Origin: Congeria kusceri
Taxonomy: Eukaryota; Mollusca; Bivalvia; Myida; Dreissenidae
Length of the DNA: 64,000 nucleotides
Direction of reading: 5' to 3'
Assembly: GCA_027627225.1 (NCBI GenBank)
Contig: CM051028.1
Coordinates: 15,657,201-15,721,200, forward strand
The notes beneath the pieces are model-generated. The model saw nothing but the letters and a program-made list of their open reading frames with translations, did not search any database and was not told the DNA's origin. A program made the translations under genes and the position numbers. Every line of letters begins with the position of its first letter. The stretch's first letter is position 1. This document shows positions 23,237 through 43,260 of this stretch, piece by piece.

Positions 23237-26200
23237 ATCGCGAACAACAGTCTATCTGATAACTGCGTCATAAGCACCATTGTTTTAAACAAAGTTTCCC
23301 TTCGTATTGTTTAGATGAATACGCGAAATTATGTTTCATTTCCATATAAGGCCCACCGAAGCAGGGTCCTAAATATGTGATGCATGCAGCTCAATATATT
23401 TGTAGAAAATTAAAAACCATTTTAGCTTATTTGTATAACATACATCAATTCATTTTTAGTTTAGAACAGAGATTTTTCTGTGAGATCTGCGATTGCTTGT
23501 AACGCAGGTTATTGCAGAGTAATATTGTGTCGCTGTTATTTGCATTTACTTCCGTACGCATTATGATTCACAGTATACATTTATAAATACAAGTATTTGT
23601 GCTCGGTTATATTTGTGTTGCTATATTTTTAAAGATAACAATCACTGTCCATATTGTATTTATTCTTTCTTGTTTTAAATAGTGCATTTATTTTTCCTGT
23701 GAATTAATGACAATTTTTTTATCAGATTTGTAATTATTTTTATGTTATACGTTCTAGTTTTAGCGAAATGTATTTTAATGTAATGGATTGGTCTTTTCAT
23801 GTTTTTATCACAATTTATGTACCTATTTTATCGATTTTCGAAAAACGAAATCGCCAATTACACTGTTAAATCAGCGAATCTTGATTGGGACGAACACCAG
23901 AAGGTTCTGACTGCCTATAATTCAGCAAATCAGGGCGTTTATTTCATTGTTTTGAAAGTAAAAGCGAATTACTATTCAGCCGGGACTACACTGTACAGCT
24001 ATTATTCATTCGTATTTTTACCAGTTAAACACAATTTTAGAGTCAACTTGTGGAGCAGCGTCAAATGAACAACACTTTCAGACAGATATTACTAGAATAG
24101 GCAACATTATTTTGTTATTTGTATAAACTACCCAACAATGGTAGTAAATTGCAGCACGAAACCAACGACTTACCTTTTCTGAAAATGAACAATCTTATAG
24201 GCTGAGAAAGAAATTGCCTTTTTGACAGTTCCAGGTGTTCTAAAAGAAATAATTCAATAGGTCGTCATCAGTTCCTTCCGTAAGACGATCGTGCACTTTG
24301 GCCTAAATGAACAGTGCATGAACCAACACTTAAGAGTATAACATATATCACTATCACTGTCACTGTGTAGATCGCAAATATCCTCCTTAGATAAGGAATA
24401 GAAGGTCTTGTTAATGTTAAGCACGTGCTGGTTATCCAACACCCAAACAAATTTGGCAAGAACAGAAAAATTTCCTTTCACAAAACATAAAACTGTATGT
24501 AGCAGACAGATTCGACAATTTGTGTTGAATGCGGTACATGCACAATACAATTATACCGAGTGTGGCAACTAATGTTTATGACAATGAGAGCCACGAATTT
24601 CCGTAAAAAGTTGTACGCTCATGTGCACGCGATATGTGTTGCGATACATAAATCGGTTGCTGGTTCTCGTTAAAAAGTCCCAGGATCCACAAACTTTGCA
24701 ACTTTTCATAAATATACATCTACAACACAGAATACTATTTGTAATTATTCAACTGTCTGAGAAAAAGAGAAAGAAAAATGTCCCTATGATGTTCAAGAAA
24801 TGCGATTATTTACAGCTAAAATACAATCCAAAATGGATAACCGGATAGACTGTACATTTTGACATGGTTGTTTTTCGCTGTCCAGCAGAAGCGGGGAACA
24901 ACAGGCAGGTGCACTGCTATCGCCATACGAAATAATTGACAATTCGTATTATTTCTTTCATTAATCGAAAAAATTAACAATAGTAAGCCTGTGTTGACCT
25001 GTAACGTTTTTTTAATAAGTAAGTTTCTTGATGTTCTATTCCGGTTCAAGAGGGCGGGTAGGGGGGGGGGGGGCGAATCCAACACAGTAAGGTCTTGCAT
25101 GCACACGTGGTGAGAGTGTATACGTAGCATTACTGGCTTCGTTAGCGGAAATGTCTATATATGACGCAGTGACGAATGCATTTAGCCAGAACTTGTCATA
25201 GACAACAGAGTTATCTCCCAATCCCCATAGTCAGTGTTGAAAGAGAAATTGAAAACAATTGTCAGATCTCGAAATAAAGTATTGAACTATTTTGGAGTCC
25301 GGAACTGCGTTTTTCATTATTAGATCATGTACTAATTAATATGTTATGCACATCTCGTTGTCTAAGACCATTCTAGCAATTTCAACAAACATGTCAAAAT
25401 GCTCAATTACAATCCCAACCAGGGTGGTTAATATGGTCATGATGATAACTTTCAATGTTCATTTCATTATATGTAAACGTGATATATATTTATATATTAT
25501 AATTTCATAATATGTAAAATATCTAAAAGACTCGGTGGTGCGGCAAATCAAATGCTAAGATGAAACGCCATAATGTAGTATTTCGCCATCAGCTATTCTA
25601 AATTTCTGCTTATTGTTATGGTTGAAAACACGAGTCTCGTAGTTTCCATAAAATACATTAATTATATATAATACGTAGTCTGCATTTGACACAAACAATT
25701 GTTTAAAATATATTAGCAAGGTTTTTATTTCAGTAGATACAATTACTAAGAAGACACACTGAAAAACTACATGCAGTTATCCTGGGTTAAGTCGAACCAC
25801 ACTGCAACTGAATTAATGTTTATAGCGCCCTGTGGACTTACGAAAACTGTAATTGTGCATAACTATGTTTTGATTGTTGGAAAGGAACATAAATTCCTCA
25901 TTGGTTGTATACGTGAACTATTCACGTGTTCATCTTCATGTGGAGTAATTTGGTAAAAGCATTATTCAAAACAAAAGACATGCGCTTTGATCATATAAAA
26001 AACTTGCATATTCAAATATGGTGTCTTCGTTTGTGTACATAAAAATAATTTCCAATAATTATTGTTGTGTAGTGGGGTGGGGTGGGGGTCATGGCGACAC
26101 AAGTCAAAAAGTTGGTTTTCCCATTTATTTAGACGCAGACCAATATAGTAATGACGGAAAGACCTAAACATAAAGACAAATACATTAATCAACACAAACA

Positions 26201-26879
26201 AAACAAACTATGAAATGTACAATTCAAAGTACATAAATGCAATTATTTTAATATCCAATATTTTGTAACATTTTATAATACAGGTTGGTAAAACAATGAT
26301 GCACCAAAATGTGCGACTTGCGTCCACTAAGTGCTCTGGCCAAATGCAAGCATGGTTAGCAGATTATATAATAAATTAATAGCTTTTCTTATCCTAACCA
26401 ATGAAAATCTTGCATCAGAAAAATTATTGATAACGATTGGACATCACAAGTATTACACCACATTACAAAGATGGACGCACACAGGACAGGATACACTATT
26501 TGGTCATTGTAAATGGACTTATACAAAACAAGGGACATAATAAAATGATCTGTACTACAGTTGGTAGAAGTTACAGTCAAGTCATGCATTAGAAGTTATG
26601 TCCAAAACATTATTCATACATAATCAGTCCACAGAAATATATATTCATTTTCTAATTGTGAATGCAGTATCTATCATAATTGTATATGTTACCAAATGTA
26701 TAGTTATAGAATGATAACTGCTACAATGGACATTATATATAACATCATCGCCAATATAAGAACTGTGTATGAACTTTGTTCTCGATATACAACGCGTATT
26801 TAAATGTTCTTTCACTACATGCTTTAAATATTATTTACAATCATTAACACGAAACGCACCAATTCGAATATTCCACTGT
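23237..26879. other. Intergenic between A and B
   Basis: No gene recognised. The upstream side of A (23237-23400) would hold its promoter, but no convincing TATA or initiator is seen. Open frames at 23799-24068 and 24254-24550 show no domain, and the latter overlaps a second frame on the same strand. Confidence 0.4.
25052..25073 (+). other. G-run with G-quadruplex potential
   Basis: GGGCGGG, TA and then thirteen consecutive G: several G3 tracts with short loops in otherwise AT-rich DNA. No gene is nearby. Confidence 0.6.
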
Positions 26880-27660
26880 TTATTTTTTTCACTGACTACT
26901 TCCAATCGTTGCATATTTACACAGTATGGCATATTCGATGTTTTTAAGTATTTACCTCTCTAACTCATTCGAAATTCACACAATCTGCATTTTCAGTGTC
27001 TTCATCACTTACCTCTCGAAATTATTTCACATTGACAAAGTCTGCCTTTCCTTACACATTCTGGTATTTTCTGTGGCTCCATCAATGACCTCTTTAACTC
27101 TTTGCATACTCACACAGTATGTATTTTGAGTGTGAATCTCGAAATCATTACACATTCACGCAATATAGCCTTTCAGTGTGGTCATCACTTACCTTTCAAA
27201 ATCATTACACATTTACACTGCATGCCTTTTCAGTGTCTTTGTTACTAACCTATCTAACCTATTATACATTCGCATTGTCTAGTCTTTTCAGTGTGTGTAT
27301 ATCACTGGCCATTCGAAATCACTACACATTCAAGCTGCATGCCGTTTCAGTGTCTTTGTCTCTAACCGCTCTTACCCATTACACATTTGCTCTGTTTTGG
27401 TCTTGTCAGTGTGTTCATCACTGACCACTCAAAATCATAGCACATTCACGCGTCTGTTCAAAGTCTTCATCACTGACATCTCGAACATATTAAACAAACA
27501 CACAGTCTCGCCTTTCCAATGTGTCAGTTACTTACCTCTCAGTCTCATCATGTATTCACACAGTCTGGATTGTTATTTGTGTTGTCATCACTGAATTCGC
27601 AAAATCATCAATAGCTCATTCATGGTTTTTAACACTGATCTTCGAAATCGTTGCACTCTC
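26880..27660. repeat. Diverged about 60-bp minisatellite beside the 3' end of B
   Basis: About twelve units with 'tctcgaaatcattacacatt' or variants followed by 'cacacagtctgcctttcag' and 'tgtcttcatcactgac'. It matches the 3' sequence of A and the unit arrays at C and D. It ends about 60 bp from the B stop codon. Confidence 0.75.
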
Positions 27661-27717
27661 AAATACTCTGGCTTAGGCTCGTGTTAGTTTCATCGGTATC
27701 TCGGATATATAAAACTG

Positions 27718-33754
<6,037 letters not shown>

Positions 33755-35959
33755 CGCCGTAAACGGACCAACTCAGTCCGGCAATAAGCCATTGACACAA
33801 TTATTTCCAGAAGTGTTTCTACTGTTAATTGTTTAAACAATTATACACATTATATTTCATTTCCGCTTAACTGAATTTGTCTCGTGGTCTTGTACATACC
33901 GACACCAGGTTGCCTGTTCAATGCCTACTTTAAAATGCACATTGTTTAATTGAACTGCATATACTTGTTATTTCGATGATATGCGCTTGCAGGTCAGATT
34001 CTGTGACATTTTCCTCAAAATCCAGTTAAGATAAATAAATAGAAAACAAAATCAATAAAATTCTAAAATCAGTCATTATTCTGACATTGTGTAGTACATG
34101 TCATTTTATTATGTCCAGTTTTCAAGAAGCTTTACAGACATGTAAATGTCATTGTAAAAAATGCTAATGATTTGTAGGTACTATTATAAATATGATGTTA
34201 TAAGTATTCGGTGAATTGCAACTAAAGATAACTTCGTTATTTCAAAATCGCAACAGCAATTCTCTATATACCAATGCGACATATTCAAATGATATACGTA
34301 TTAAATAAACACAATATTCTTATTGAACAGTTAAACGCGAATTGCATGATTTTTCGTTTTTAAACATATGGAACAGAATTTATTAAGAAATAATAAATCA
34401 CCTTCAAAGAAATAGAGAATACTGTTGAGTTGAGTGTCATAGAAAATACATTTAACCACTCATGGCCTTGTTAACTTTGCACTCCACGATTTCAATTTTT
34501 ATTAACCGATTGTTAATAACGGGAAGTGAATGAATATAACATATATGCAACTGCATAAAGCTGCATCAGAATAAGAGAAACTCTTATTTACATTATTTAA
34601 TTAGGACACGTGACAATGTACCAAAATTTACAATGTCTTTGCACCTGTTGAATACATGAACGTTTTCCATGAGGTGTCCGTGACCCTGAAGGATTTGGAG
34701 CGAATTTCTTGTTAGACACGTTTTGATGATGGAAATACACGTCACATATTATGTATGTCACGCATTAAATCAAATGCACGAATCCATTAACGGCACAAGA
34801 ACACGAACACGTTTTACGTAGTTTTTATGATTGCTGACGAAACCTTTTAGAATCGCCAGCGAAAGAGATGGCTCTATATTAGAATTGGAATATATCCTGG
34901 CGTTTTAGGGCAAATAAAATAAATACAAAAACTCAAAAGCCACGAATTTAAGTGCTAACGAAATTGCCATTATAGAGAAACTCAAGACATTTTGTGCCAT
35001 CGCTAATAAAAATGAATTTACAGTACATTTACAAAATTATATTTCCCTTTAAATGAATTAAAATGTTCTTGAGTTCTTTGGGTTACTAACACTTTTATTA
35101 ACAATAGGGATTGTGAGCACATAAAATATATTCCGTCTACACTATGAACTCTGAAAATTTCCATTTGTTTGGTGTCAGTGATCAGCTGTTTTAGTAATCG
35201 ACCACAAACCACAAAACAATGTACAATGACACATATACTTCCTTGTTAACAACTTTGCATATTTCCTATTATTTTGATTAATACATCTTACTCGTGCTTA
35301 TCGGTTTCTTTTCGAAAGACTCAATTAATAACGCGAAAATAAATATCCTTTAATTTCCCGCTGACACCGTCATTTATGTCATTAATACTATGTTACGATT
35401 TCTCCACATTCGGCACAGATGTCGTGGTAGGTGGGCTTCTGTTCGTACGACTTCTGATACCCCTTAACATATCAATGCCAAACCGTCGAATTAGAATTAT
35501 CAATTTATACGCTGTATGGCTTTCATTAAATAAAACCAGTTGGCTGCTTTAGATACCTAATAAAAAATTTAGGTGTTTACTATTCCTTCTAAATATTTAT
35601 TGGTATATGAATAGTTGTTTTATTGAGAAAGATTTAAATATACGTGTATATCATCCAATCATAGTAATGGTTTGCGCTGATTAACTGTTCACATAGTTAC
35701 ACAAAAGCTATAGCAGACCGTTATGTTTGTGGTCCTTCAAATACAAAATAACTGAAATGATATTTAATAAGTGGCAAAAACTCGATTGGCATATACTTTT
35801 GACGTTTGACAAACAGTTTCAAAATATAAACAAATACTGTTATAAATCAAGCCTTGACCAACATTTGTTGGTAAGTAGTCTTATTTATATTGTATAACCT
35901 GAATAAAGCTATGTATCTATAGTAAAAGTAACAATAAGCAAGCATAACACGAAATCATT

Positions 35960-36625
35960 GAAACGAGTTATTGATCATTACACACAAATACAATATTGTT
36001 GTTGCAGCGTCAAATTCACTGTCATCTCGCAATCGTTACACAGTCACAAAATATTGCTATTGCAGCGTCAAATACTCTGTCATCTCGGAAACATTACATA
36101 TTCACAAGGTATTGCTGCTGCAGCGTCAAATCACTGTCATCTCGCAAACATTACACATTTACAAGGTATTGCTGCTGCAGCGTCAAATCACTGTTATCTC
36201 GCAAACGTTACACATTTACAAGGTATTGCTGCTGCAGCGTCAAATTCACTGTCATCTCGCAATCATTACACATTCACAATGTAGTTCTGCTGCAGCCTCA
36301 AATTCACTGTCATCTCGCAATCATTACACATTCACAATTTATTGCTGTTGCAGCGTCAAATACTCTGTCATCTCGAAATCATTACACATTCACAAGGTAT
36401 TGCACTTGCAGCGTCAAATACTCTGTCATCTCGCAATCATTACACATTCACAAGTATTGCTGCTGCAGCCTCAAATTCACTGTCATCTCGCAATCATTAC
36501 ACATTCACAATTTATTGCTGTTGCAGAGTCAAATTCTCTGTCATCTCGCTATCATTACACATTGTTAAGGTATTGCTGCTGCAGCCTCAAATCCACCGCC
36601 ATCTCGCAATCATTACACATTCACA
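35960..36625. repeat. 58-bp minisatellite at the 3' end of C
   Basis: About twelve units of 57-58 bp: 'actgtcatctcgcaatcatt', 'acacattcacaaggtattgc', then 'tgctgcagcgtcaaattc'. The last unit runs into the terminal codons of C. All three plus-strand frames stay open because the unit has no stops and is 3n+1 long. Confidence 0.9.
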
Positions 36626-36810
36626 TAGTCTGGGTCTTACAATTTATTTTGTACTGTTCGCTCGAAATCAATGTTTAAATAAACAGTTGGAACATGTCCG
36701 CCGTCTGTTGATCTTGACACCTTATTTCTTTCTAGAAACTCTATGTCAAAATGTCTGCATATATAAGTTGCATTCCTCGAGCATGGTCATCCTTCAATAA
36801 ACAATCAAAG

Positions 36811-36890
36811 AAAGAAAGAATGAATGAATGAATGAATAATGAATAAATGAATTAATTAATAAATGAATGAATGAATGAATGAAACGATTA
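36811..36890. repeat. (GAAT)n microsatellite, C block
   Basis: GAAA then GAAT/TAAT tetranucleotides just upstream, in minus sense, of the C tail exon. A longer version is at the same relative place in D. Confidence 0.85.
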
Positions 36891-39800
36891 ATATGTGATT
36901 TTTTTTATTGTACATTATAATTTGGCAAATGTGAACAGAATATTTAACAGTCGAGTTTTAACGATTCCGATTTATCCGATTCTCGGTTCCAGAAGCGGTC
37001 CAAACTTGACTGACATTTGCATAGTGCACCTCCTGCTGACCTGTAGGCTCATCTACACCTGAAGCATTGTACCGTTACACAAGCACAATTGTACATCCGA
37101 TAGATCAGTTTGTAAATGCGATTCGTACTAAGGTCAGCTTTTGTGTGAAATAACATTCGTTCTGGTGATTTAATTAAAGCTTAAACAATCAGATGTCTAA
37201 ACACCCACTCCGCGACAATTAATAAACGCTGCAAAGGATAACAGTATTTTGACCATCTTAGCGAAAACAACAACAAAACGGTTAATGTTTGTTACTTCTA
37301 GCTAACGACTTGTAGATTGTTCGGAGAAACTCGATAATTATTAAAGTCGCAGTAAGTTTAACATAAACTCAGAATCTATTACATGTTTTAATGTACAAAT
37401 AAAACAATCAAAGAATGCTTGTCAATATATTTCCTGATCGGAAAATCAAGGGTACTTTTATAATGTTTTGCGCTGCTACACAACACAAATTTTCCGACAT
37501 CTTTCGACTAAATCCACATTTCGTGTTAAGGTCATTAGCAGCATCGTCTAACTGTCTTCATATTTAGAAAAAGTACTACGAAGGAAATGTATTTAAAAAT
37601 ATTATAAAGCATCACATGATCTTTTTCGAAATTCGACGGGTTTAATATGACTAAAAAGCAGTTCACGGATCACACAAGAAATATATGAACTTGAAGAATA
37701 TTTTGTGAAATGAAATTTAACTTGATGAGCAATATTTGGTTGCAATATTAAATTGTGTTCAACAGCTATGAAACAATAAAAAGAATCGCAAACGCATATG
37801 GTAAACCGTTGTTTTATAAGCGCATACATATGCGGCTGGCTATTTCGCGGTTTCTGTTCTGACTTAATAAAGATTTTTTGATAGAGAATATTTAACATAT
37901 GTAAATCAACAAATTAAGCGGGTATAATAATAATAAACATACCTAGGCTGCTGAGACATGGCCATTTTTCTCCCTGTAAATCACTTACATAACATCAAAA
38001 TGTATATCATCAATGTTCAACGAATACATATAACAAATCTGTATCAACAATCGGACCTACAGGAACAATATAATTATTTAATCATCATAATCATTAATGC
38101 AGCAATGTTGTTGCATTATGTTGTTATAAAACTATCTTCCAATCATCTTAGTACTAACGTTTGATCGCAGTGACAGAAATGCCAATGCACACCAATACAA
38201 CGCCACCAACGCCAATCACGATGTTCACAACTAAATCTTCCGTCACTGACATTGCGGCGTGCGGCAAAGCTTCTGAAAATATTGAGGAAATACAATGCCA
38301 ATGAATTAGTACATTTGTAATACAAATCTGAATAGTGTCCATGCGTAGTTTATGACAAAATATATGCTTTATTAACTTACATTCAAACATCAGTAAGTGA
38401 AACTTAGTAATCATTATAATCATTATAATGCGTATTTCAGTAGTTATTTTGAAATTACTGACTTGGAAAGTAACCATTCAAAGGAAATTCATCTTTATGT
38501 TTCTAAATACTATACTGTCATTCGGTTGGTATATATTACAAAATAATCAAAATGAATTATCAGTCGCATATATTTTTTATTGAAAATATTTGCTTCATTT
38601 GTATATTATGTTTTTTTATGTTTATTTGTACTTGTAATATTTTGACCAGCCGATAAACCGTTGTTTGAATGTTACACGGTAATACTAGGTGGATGATAAA
38701 AAAGAATTTCGTATATATGTATAAGGGACTTAATAAAGTAATTGAAAGTAATTACGTGTACTACAAATAATAAATAAATATTAATTATTCAAAATATTTT
38801 TTATTTTTCGGGATGTATTTGGTTATCATATATTGCTAAATTTGTAGTGTGTTTTATTTCAGTATAAATGTTGCGTTGTTACCAAAAATAATTTCCTTTA
38901 TTGTTACACATACGATCGAAAGTCAAGACATATTTCTCTTCCAGTTTCGTGTCGAAATCCTCACATATAAGTCTGCATCTTACGTATATTCCTTGCGTGG
39001 ATCTCGATACGTTTATTCTGACTGATGAAGCAATATTGTTGAATGCTGCATTGTCCGTTTCTTTTCAGTTCGCTATATCCGAATTCCACGCTATTCTGCA
39101 ATGAGCAGTTCTGTCTACGGCTGTGCATTTAATAGAAAGCTCGAACCAGGGAGCCGGTTTTTGTGGCAACTGATGTGGCTCCATGTGAAGTCTACTTGGG
39201 GGATCTAGAATATGAAACCATGTGTAGTATGGTTTGCTCAGAAAAATGATTTGTAAGGAGTTTTAAAATGTGTATCGTATACCTACATACAACCAATGAC
39301 ACATAGTGCATTTATCGTGTATTTCTGAGCATTTATCCTGTGTCTGACAGCGGTTATCAAATAACATGTTAGGTTTTTGCCATTTAGTATTTAAATAAAT
39401 CTGACAGACGGCATGCTAGTATATACATATTAGATATAAAACTTTATTTTACATGTGTTTGTAACGGTCATGCTGTCAACATATCTACAAATGTAGTTAT
39501 TGTTCGTGTTTATGTTCATGTTTAAAACCATATACATGCACTTTAAGTGCGGTTCCAGAAGTTAGTACGCTGGTATAGAGATTGGAGGTCACATTGCAGA
39601 TATCTTCTTGTAACACAGCTATCAAACGTTCTCCACCCAAACTCATCTCCAGTTTTGGCGGCGGTCTACCATTGTAGGAAACATAGGTTATGTTCCTCTG
39701 ATTACCTTCCATTAGTTTAGGAACATGCAGCAATGGCTTCGTTGGAGGTACTATAAAATAAAAACTCATGCCATTGAATTAATGTTTTATTTACAGAGCC

Positions 39801-40067
39801 AGTCAACACTATTCCATTTTAATTCATATGCACAAACTACTTTTAATTAATCGTATGTTATATCATCTTGAGTGAAAAAAATAAAGGCTTTTGTAAACAA
39901 AATCGTCGCAAAATATTTGCCTGGGCTTATAAGACGAAAAATCAATATACTTTGCAATCAATATATTTTATCACAAGCACGATTGCAATTGCACATTGCA
40001 TCAAATATAGTAAGACATTTGGATTATATACTAATGACCACATCTTTTGTAAATAACATTATCCTAC

Positions 40068-40352
40068 CGACAACATATAGCGAGGTGCTCCTGTTGAAAG
40101 CAAGAAGTGGACTCTGAATATATGCCAGACATGAAACAGTTGTCATGTGATGATGGTCATAGATGCGTAAACCTGTCGATGAATAAACATATGGAAACGC
40201 ATTTCGATCCCCTAGAAGACTAACATTAACGGAACCAATCCACATCGTAACGTTGGTGCTGTATAAGGTACATATGATTGTATCGCCAGGTTTGACACAC
40301 AAACAATCGATGCAGCCGCCAACAGTGCATCGAGGACCTAACTCGGGGAAAC
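40068..40352 (-). pseudogene. Locus C exon: domain 3, still open
   Basis: 285 nt. GPRCTVGGCIDCLCVKPGD, WIGSVNVSL, YVYSSTG and MTTVSCLAYI keep the family pattern except for one Cys (INC is IIC, retained in position). It is the best-preserved piece of C. Confidence 0.7.
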
Positions 40353-41389
40353 CTGGAACACATAGCTTAATATTTCCTAAACTGAAGATTACAATGTGTA
40401 TAGCTCGTGTCAAATAAATAAAATGGCCTACGTTTTCATAACGGATAAGACGATAGTAAAATACATGGAAATATGTCTACTCCCTTTGCTGTGAGACTAT
40501 ATGGTGTATTAAGACATTCCAAGGGGAATTCGTTACGATGTGTGATATTTTTGATGGTGAGTATGTACTTCAAATTATCCGCATCACGTTGATCTGTATA
40601 GTCTGACTGGGACACGTCGACGTTTTCTGTAGATCGACGTACCATATTGCGATAATATTCTCCGGGGTTAGCTATGACCTTGTTACTCGGGTAGTAGGCA
40701 ATTTGTCCAGTATCTCACTGTTGCACGGGAAAGGTCACTACGCGTAAATGTCCATAGTCATTGAAGAACTCTGAGATCATGTAAATAGTTGTTGCAGAGT
40801 TTTAGTTTGATAACATATTGTCAAGGTTATTGTGATGAACATGCTACGTAAACAATTACTATTAAATATACAATCTCAAAGGCATACATCAGTGTAGTCG
40901 TAAAGTCAAAACAAAACATAAAACATATGGATGTCTATGCTTACATTTGAAATAATGGACCAAGAATGTTGTGCCAGATAAAAGTTCTTCTCCATGCGAA
41001 TCAAAATTGTTATGTTTTTTAAGGCTGTTTGGTTTTGTTTTACAATATTTTGTTTAAGAAACTGTCAGTTTTGTTTCTAATAATCAACTTGATCAGAAAC
41101 TAAAGAGACCAATTTATTTCAATACAGCCAATTGAAACATCATGCATGTTGTATGCATATTGCATCTTTGATAATATTACGTACATAATTCAAGACCTAC
41201 AAACAATATAATTGTAAATATATTAAATTAAGGAGTAGTCGTTTTTAGGGTAAAGAGTTAAACGAAGAAGTCTGTGCACTCCAGTACTTAATTACAAATT
41301 ACACAATATTTTCTGAATTGAAGATTTACAAGAAAAGCAAGCTCGGTGTCACTTTAATAAAGATCAACCCAGCAAGCAAAATACATGGA

Positions 41390-41610
41390 ACCGATATGGG
41401 TCCCATATGGGTATCTATGTGGAACCCACATGGGCTGCCCATCTGGGGGCCATATGGTTCCCGGTTGCAAAACCCATATGGGCCCTACATGGGCAGCCCA
41501 TATGGGCAGCCAATATGGGTCCCATATTTGCTGCATATGAGTCCTATAACGGTTCAATATGGGCTGCATATGGACAGTATTTGGGTCTATATATGATCTT
41601 TTTTATCCTA
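41390..41610. repeat. CCATATGGG palindromic short repeats
   Basis: More than ten copies of CCATATGGG / CCCATATGG and CCCATGTGGG variants spaced 9-15 bp. Frames rich in GPIW/PYG on both strands are by-products. It lies where the 5' exons of C would be expected. Confidence 0.85.
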
Positions 41611-43099
41611 TATGGTAGGTATTCTGCAATATTCTGTAAGTCATACCTGTAAGAGGAAAACAAAACACGTACATTATCGATAAGATAAGATTTAATCATT
41701 TAAAAACATTTGCAGTTTAATCGGACAATCATATCATGGTCAGCATATTTTAATAGTTGTACATGTAACAAAAGCGTACAAAACTAGTTAATTCAACCAA
41801 GACGCCAGGGAAATTTCAATTTAAAAATATGTTATTCTTAAACAAAATATTTCGTTATTTTAAACACAAATTGAATACCGGTATTTTAATTTTAGAGATT
41901 TAAATTAGCTGAAGAGACATACAGATATGATATATACATTATACATCTGATCCTTAAAAAACCATTCAATATCAATACAGGAAATGCGCTTATCTACCAG
42001 GTTTATTCTTTTTATAGGCATGCACATTTGAACAGGATGCATTAGAAATCACTTGAAGGTAAATTATTACATGAAAAATATTAAACAATATGAAACACAT
42101 TATGTTAAAATGCAAAAAATGTTTTAAAATACCCAACTTTAATGAATTACAATCAATTCACTTATTATCTATGCATGCATTTCTTGTTATTTTAGACTAT
42201 ATTCACATAACAGACAAACAATTACATGCAATGCAGATGGTTAGCATAAGCAGTAAATAAAATCTCGCATATATAGAGAAACACTTTCAACTGAGTACTT
42301 GAGACTAAAAACACATACAAACATTACATTGCCACTTAATTGACATACTTTAGTGTTATTGTAATTGATAAAGCATCCAAGTTATTTCACAAAAGAAGAT
42401 ACACTATTAATGTAATTGATTAACACAAAATGTCACATATTAAGGGTTTTGCTGTCGATCACAACGGTCCGAAATCGTGAAAGTGGCGACAGTTTTTTTT
42501 CAATGTGGCGAATTTTAAAACTCAAAGTCAGTGCAAAACGACTTCGTTATTTCAGAATCGCAAAAGTTCTATATACGGAATTGCATGATTTTTTGTTTTT
42601 AAACATATTGAAAATAATTTATTTACATACAATAAATAATCTTAAAAGAAATAGAGGATATTGTTTACTTGAGTGTAAGATGGAAAATTGTATTTCCTGA
42701 GTGGTCATAGAAATCATATTATTACAAGTGAAAACATTTTAACTACTAATAACTCTTGTAAACTTTGTACACTACGATTTCAATTTGTAATAATATAGTG
42801 TTAATAACGGCAACTTAATGAACACACCATATATGAAACTACATAAAGCTGCATCAGCATGAGAGAAGTTCTTATTAACATTTTAATTAATTTAATTAGG
42901 ACACGTGACCAATTGACAAACTAACACAACACAATACGAACCACAAAGAACGCAAACTGGATTAAAACATTGTTATGATTATAGCATGTTTACCAAGATA
43001 TATAATCTGGCCTTTTTGCAGCACGTGTAACGGCTTCTTCCTAAAATGCTCGACGATGATCTTTAATATGTACTATGTGATGCTAGGTCTTGATATCTT

Positions 43100-43260
43100 G
43101 GTGACTCTAGTTTTAATCATTTTTATGTTTTGTGTTGTGTTGTGCGTGTTGTGCTGTGGTGTATAGGCAATTGGTCACATGCCTTAAAAATGAACCAGCG
43201 GATATTAATAGGGGTTTCTCTTCTGCTGATGTATCTGGAGTTTCATTATTCTTATATTGG
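43100..43260 (+). repeat. Dispersed short repeat, copy 3
   Basis: 'gtataggcaattggtcacatg', 'atgaaccagcggat' and 'aggggtttctcttctgctga'. It is inside the about 1-kb segment that the D block has and the C block lacks. Confidence 0.6.

Larger units (their letters stand above)
34240..40770. repeat. Segmental duplication, C block
   Basis: Collinear and similar to 42520-51077. Shared landmarks in order: 'gacttcgttatttca', 'gctgcatcag', 'ttaggacacgtgac', 'tttgcacctgttgaat', 'gaatttcttgttagacacg', the 58-bp array, tail exon, transmembrane exon, and the domain 5, 4, 3 and 2 exons. Two segments present only in the D block are about 42905-43905 and 47075-47888. Confidence 0.75.
36613..40770 (-). pseudogene. 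IgSF receptor locus C, disabled and 5'-truncated
   Basis: Minus-strand exon remnants: 40465-40770 (Ig domain 2), 40068-40352 (domain 3, open), 39497-39750 (Ig domain 4, cut short), 38914-39204 (domain 5), 38159-38272 (transmembrane, open), 37943-37973, about 37725-37771, 36976-37058, 36613-36791. No signal or domain 1 exon was found up to 42.5 kb. Damage: TGA in domain 2 after FPVQQ, and its DCG Cys is Tyr; domain 4 ITC has become ITY and the second half is lost; TGA in domain 5 after SDIAN; the exon near 37.75 kb lost both AG acceptor and GT donor; the HYANV-type exon donor at 36974-36975 is AT; the last exon has a 2-nt insertion after YADI leading to a stop, and a GAA to TAA change before DPDYVNV. 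Confidence 0.88.

Noticed and set aside
35971..36678. 235-codon plus-strand open frame
   Set aside because: It is produced by the stop-free 58-bp minisatellite; the neighbouring frames are open too and give the same peptides.
41318..41652. Frames rich in GPIWVP / PYG repeats
   Set aside because: They come from CCATATGGG tandem repeats; all frames look alike.
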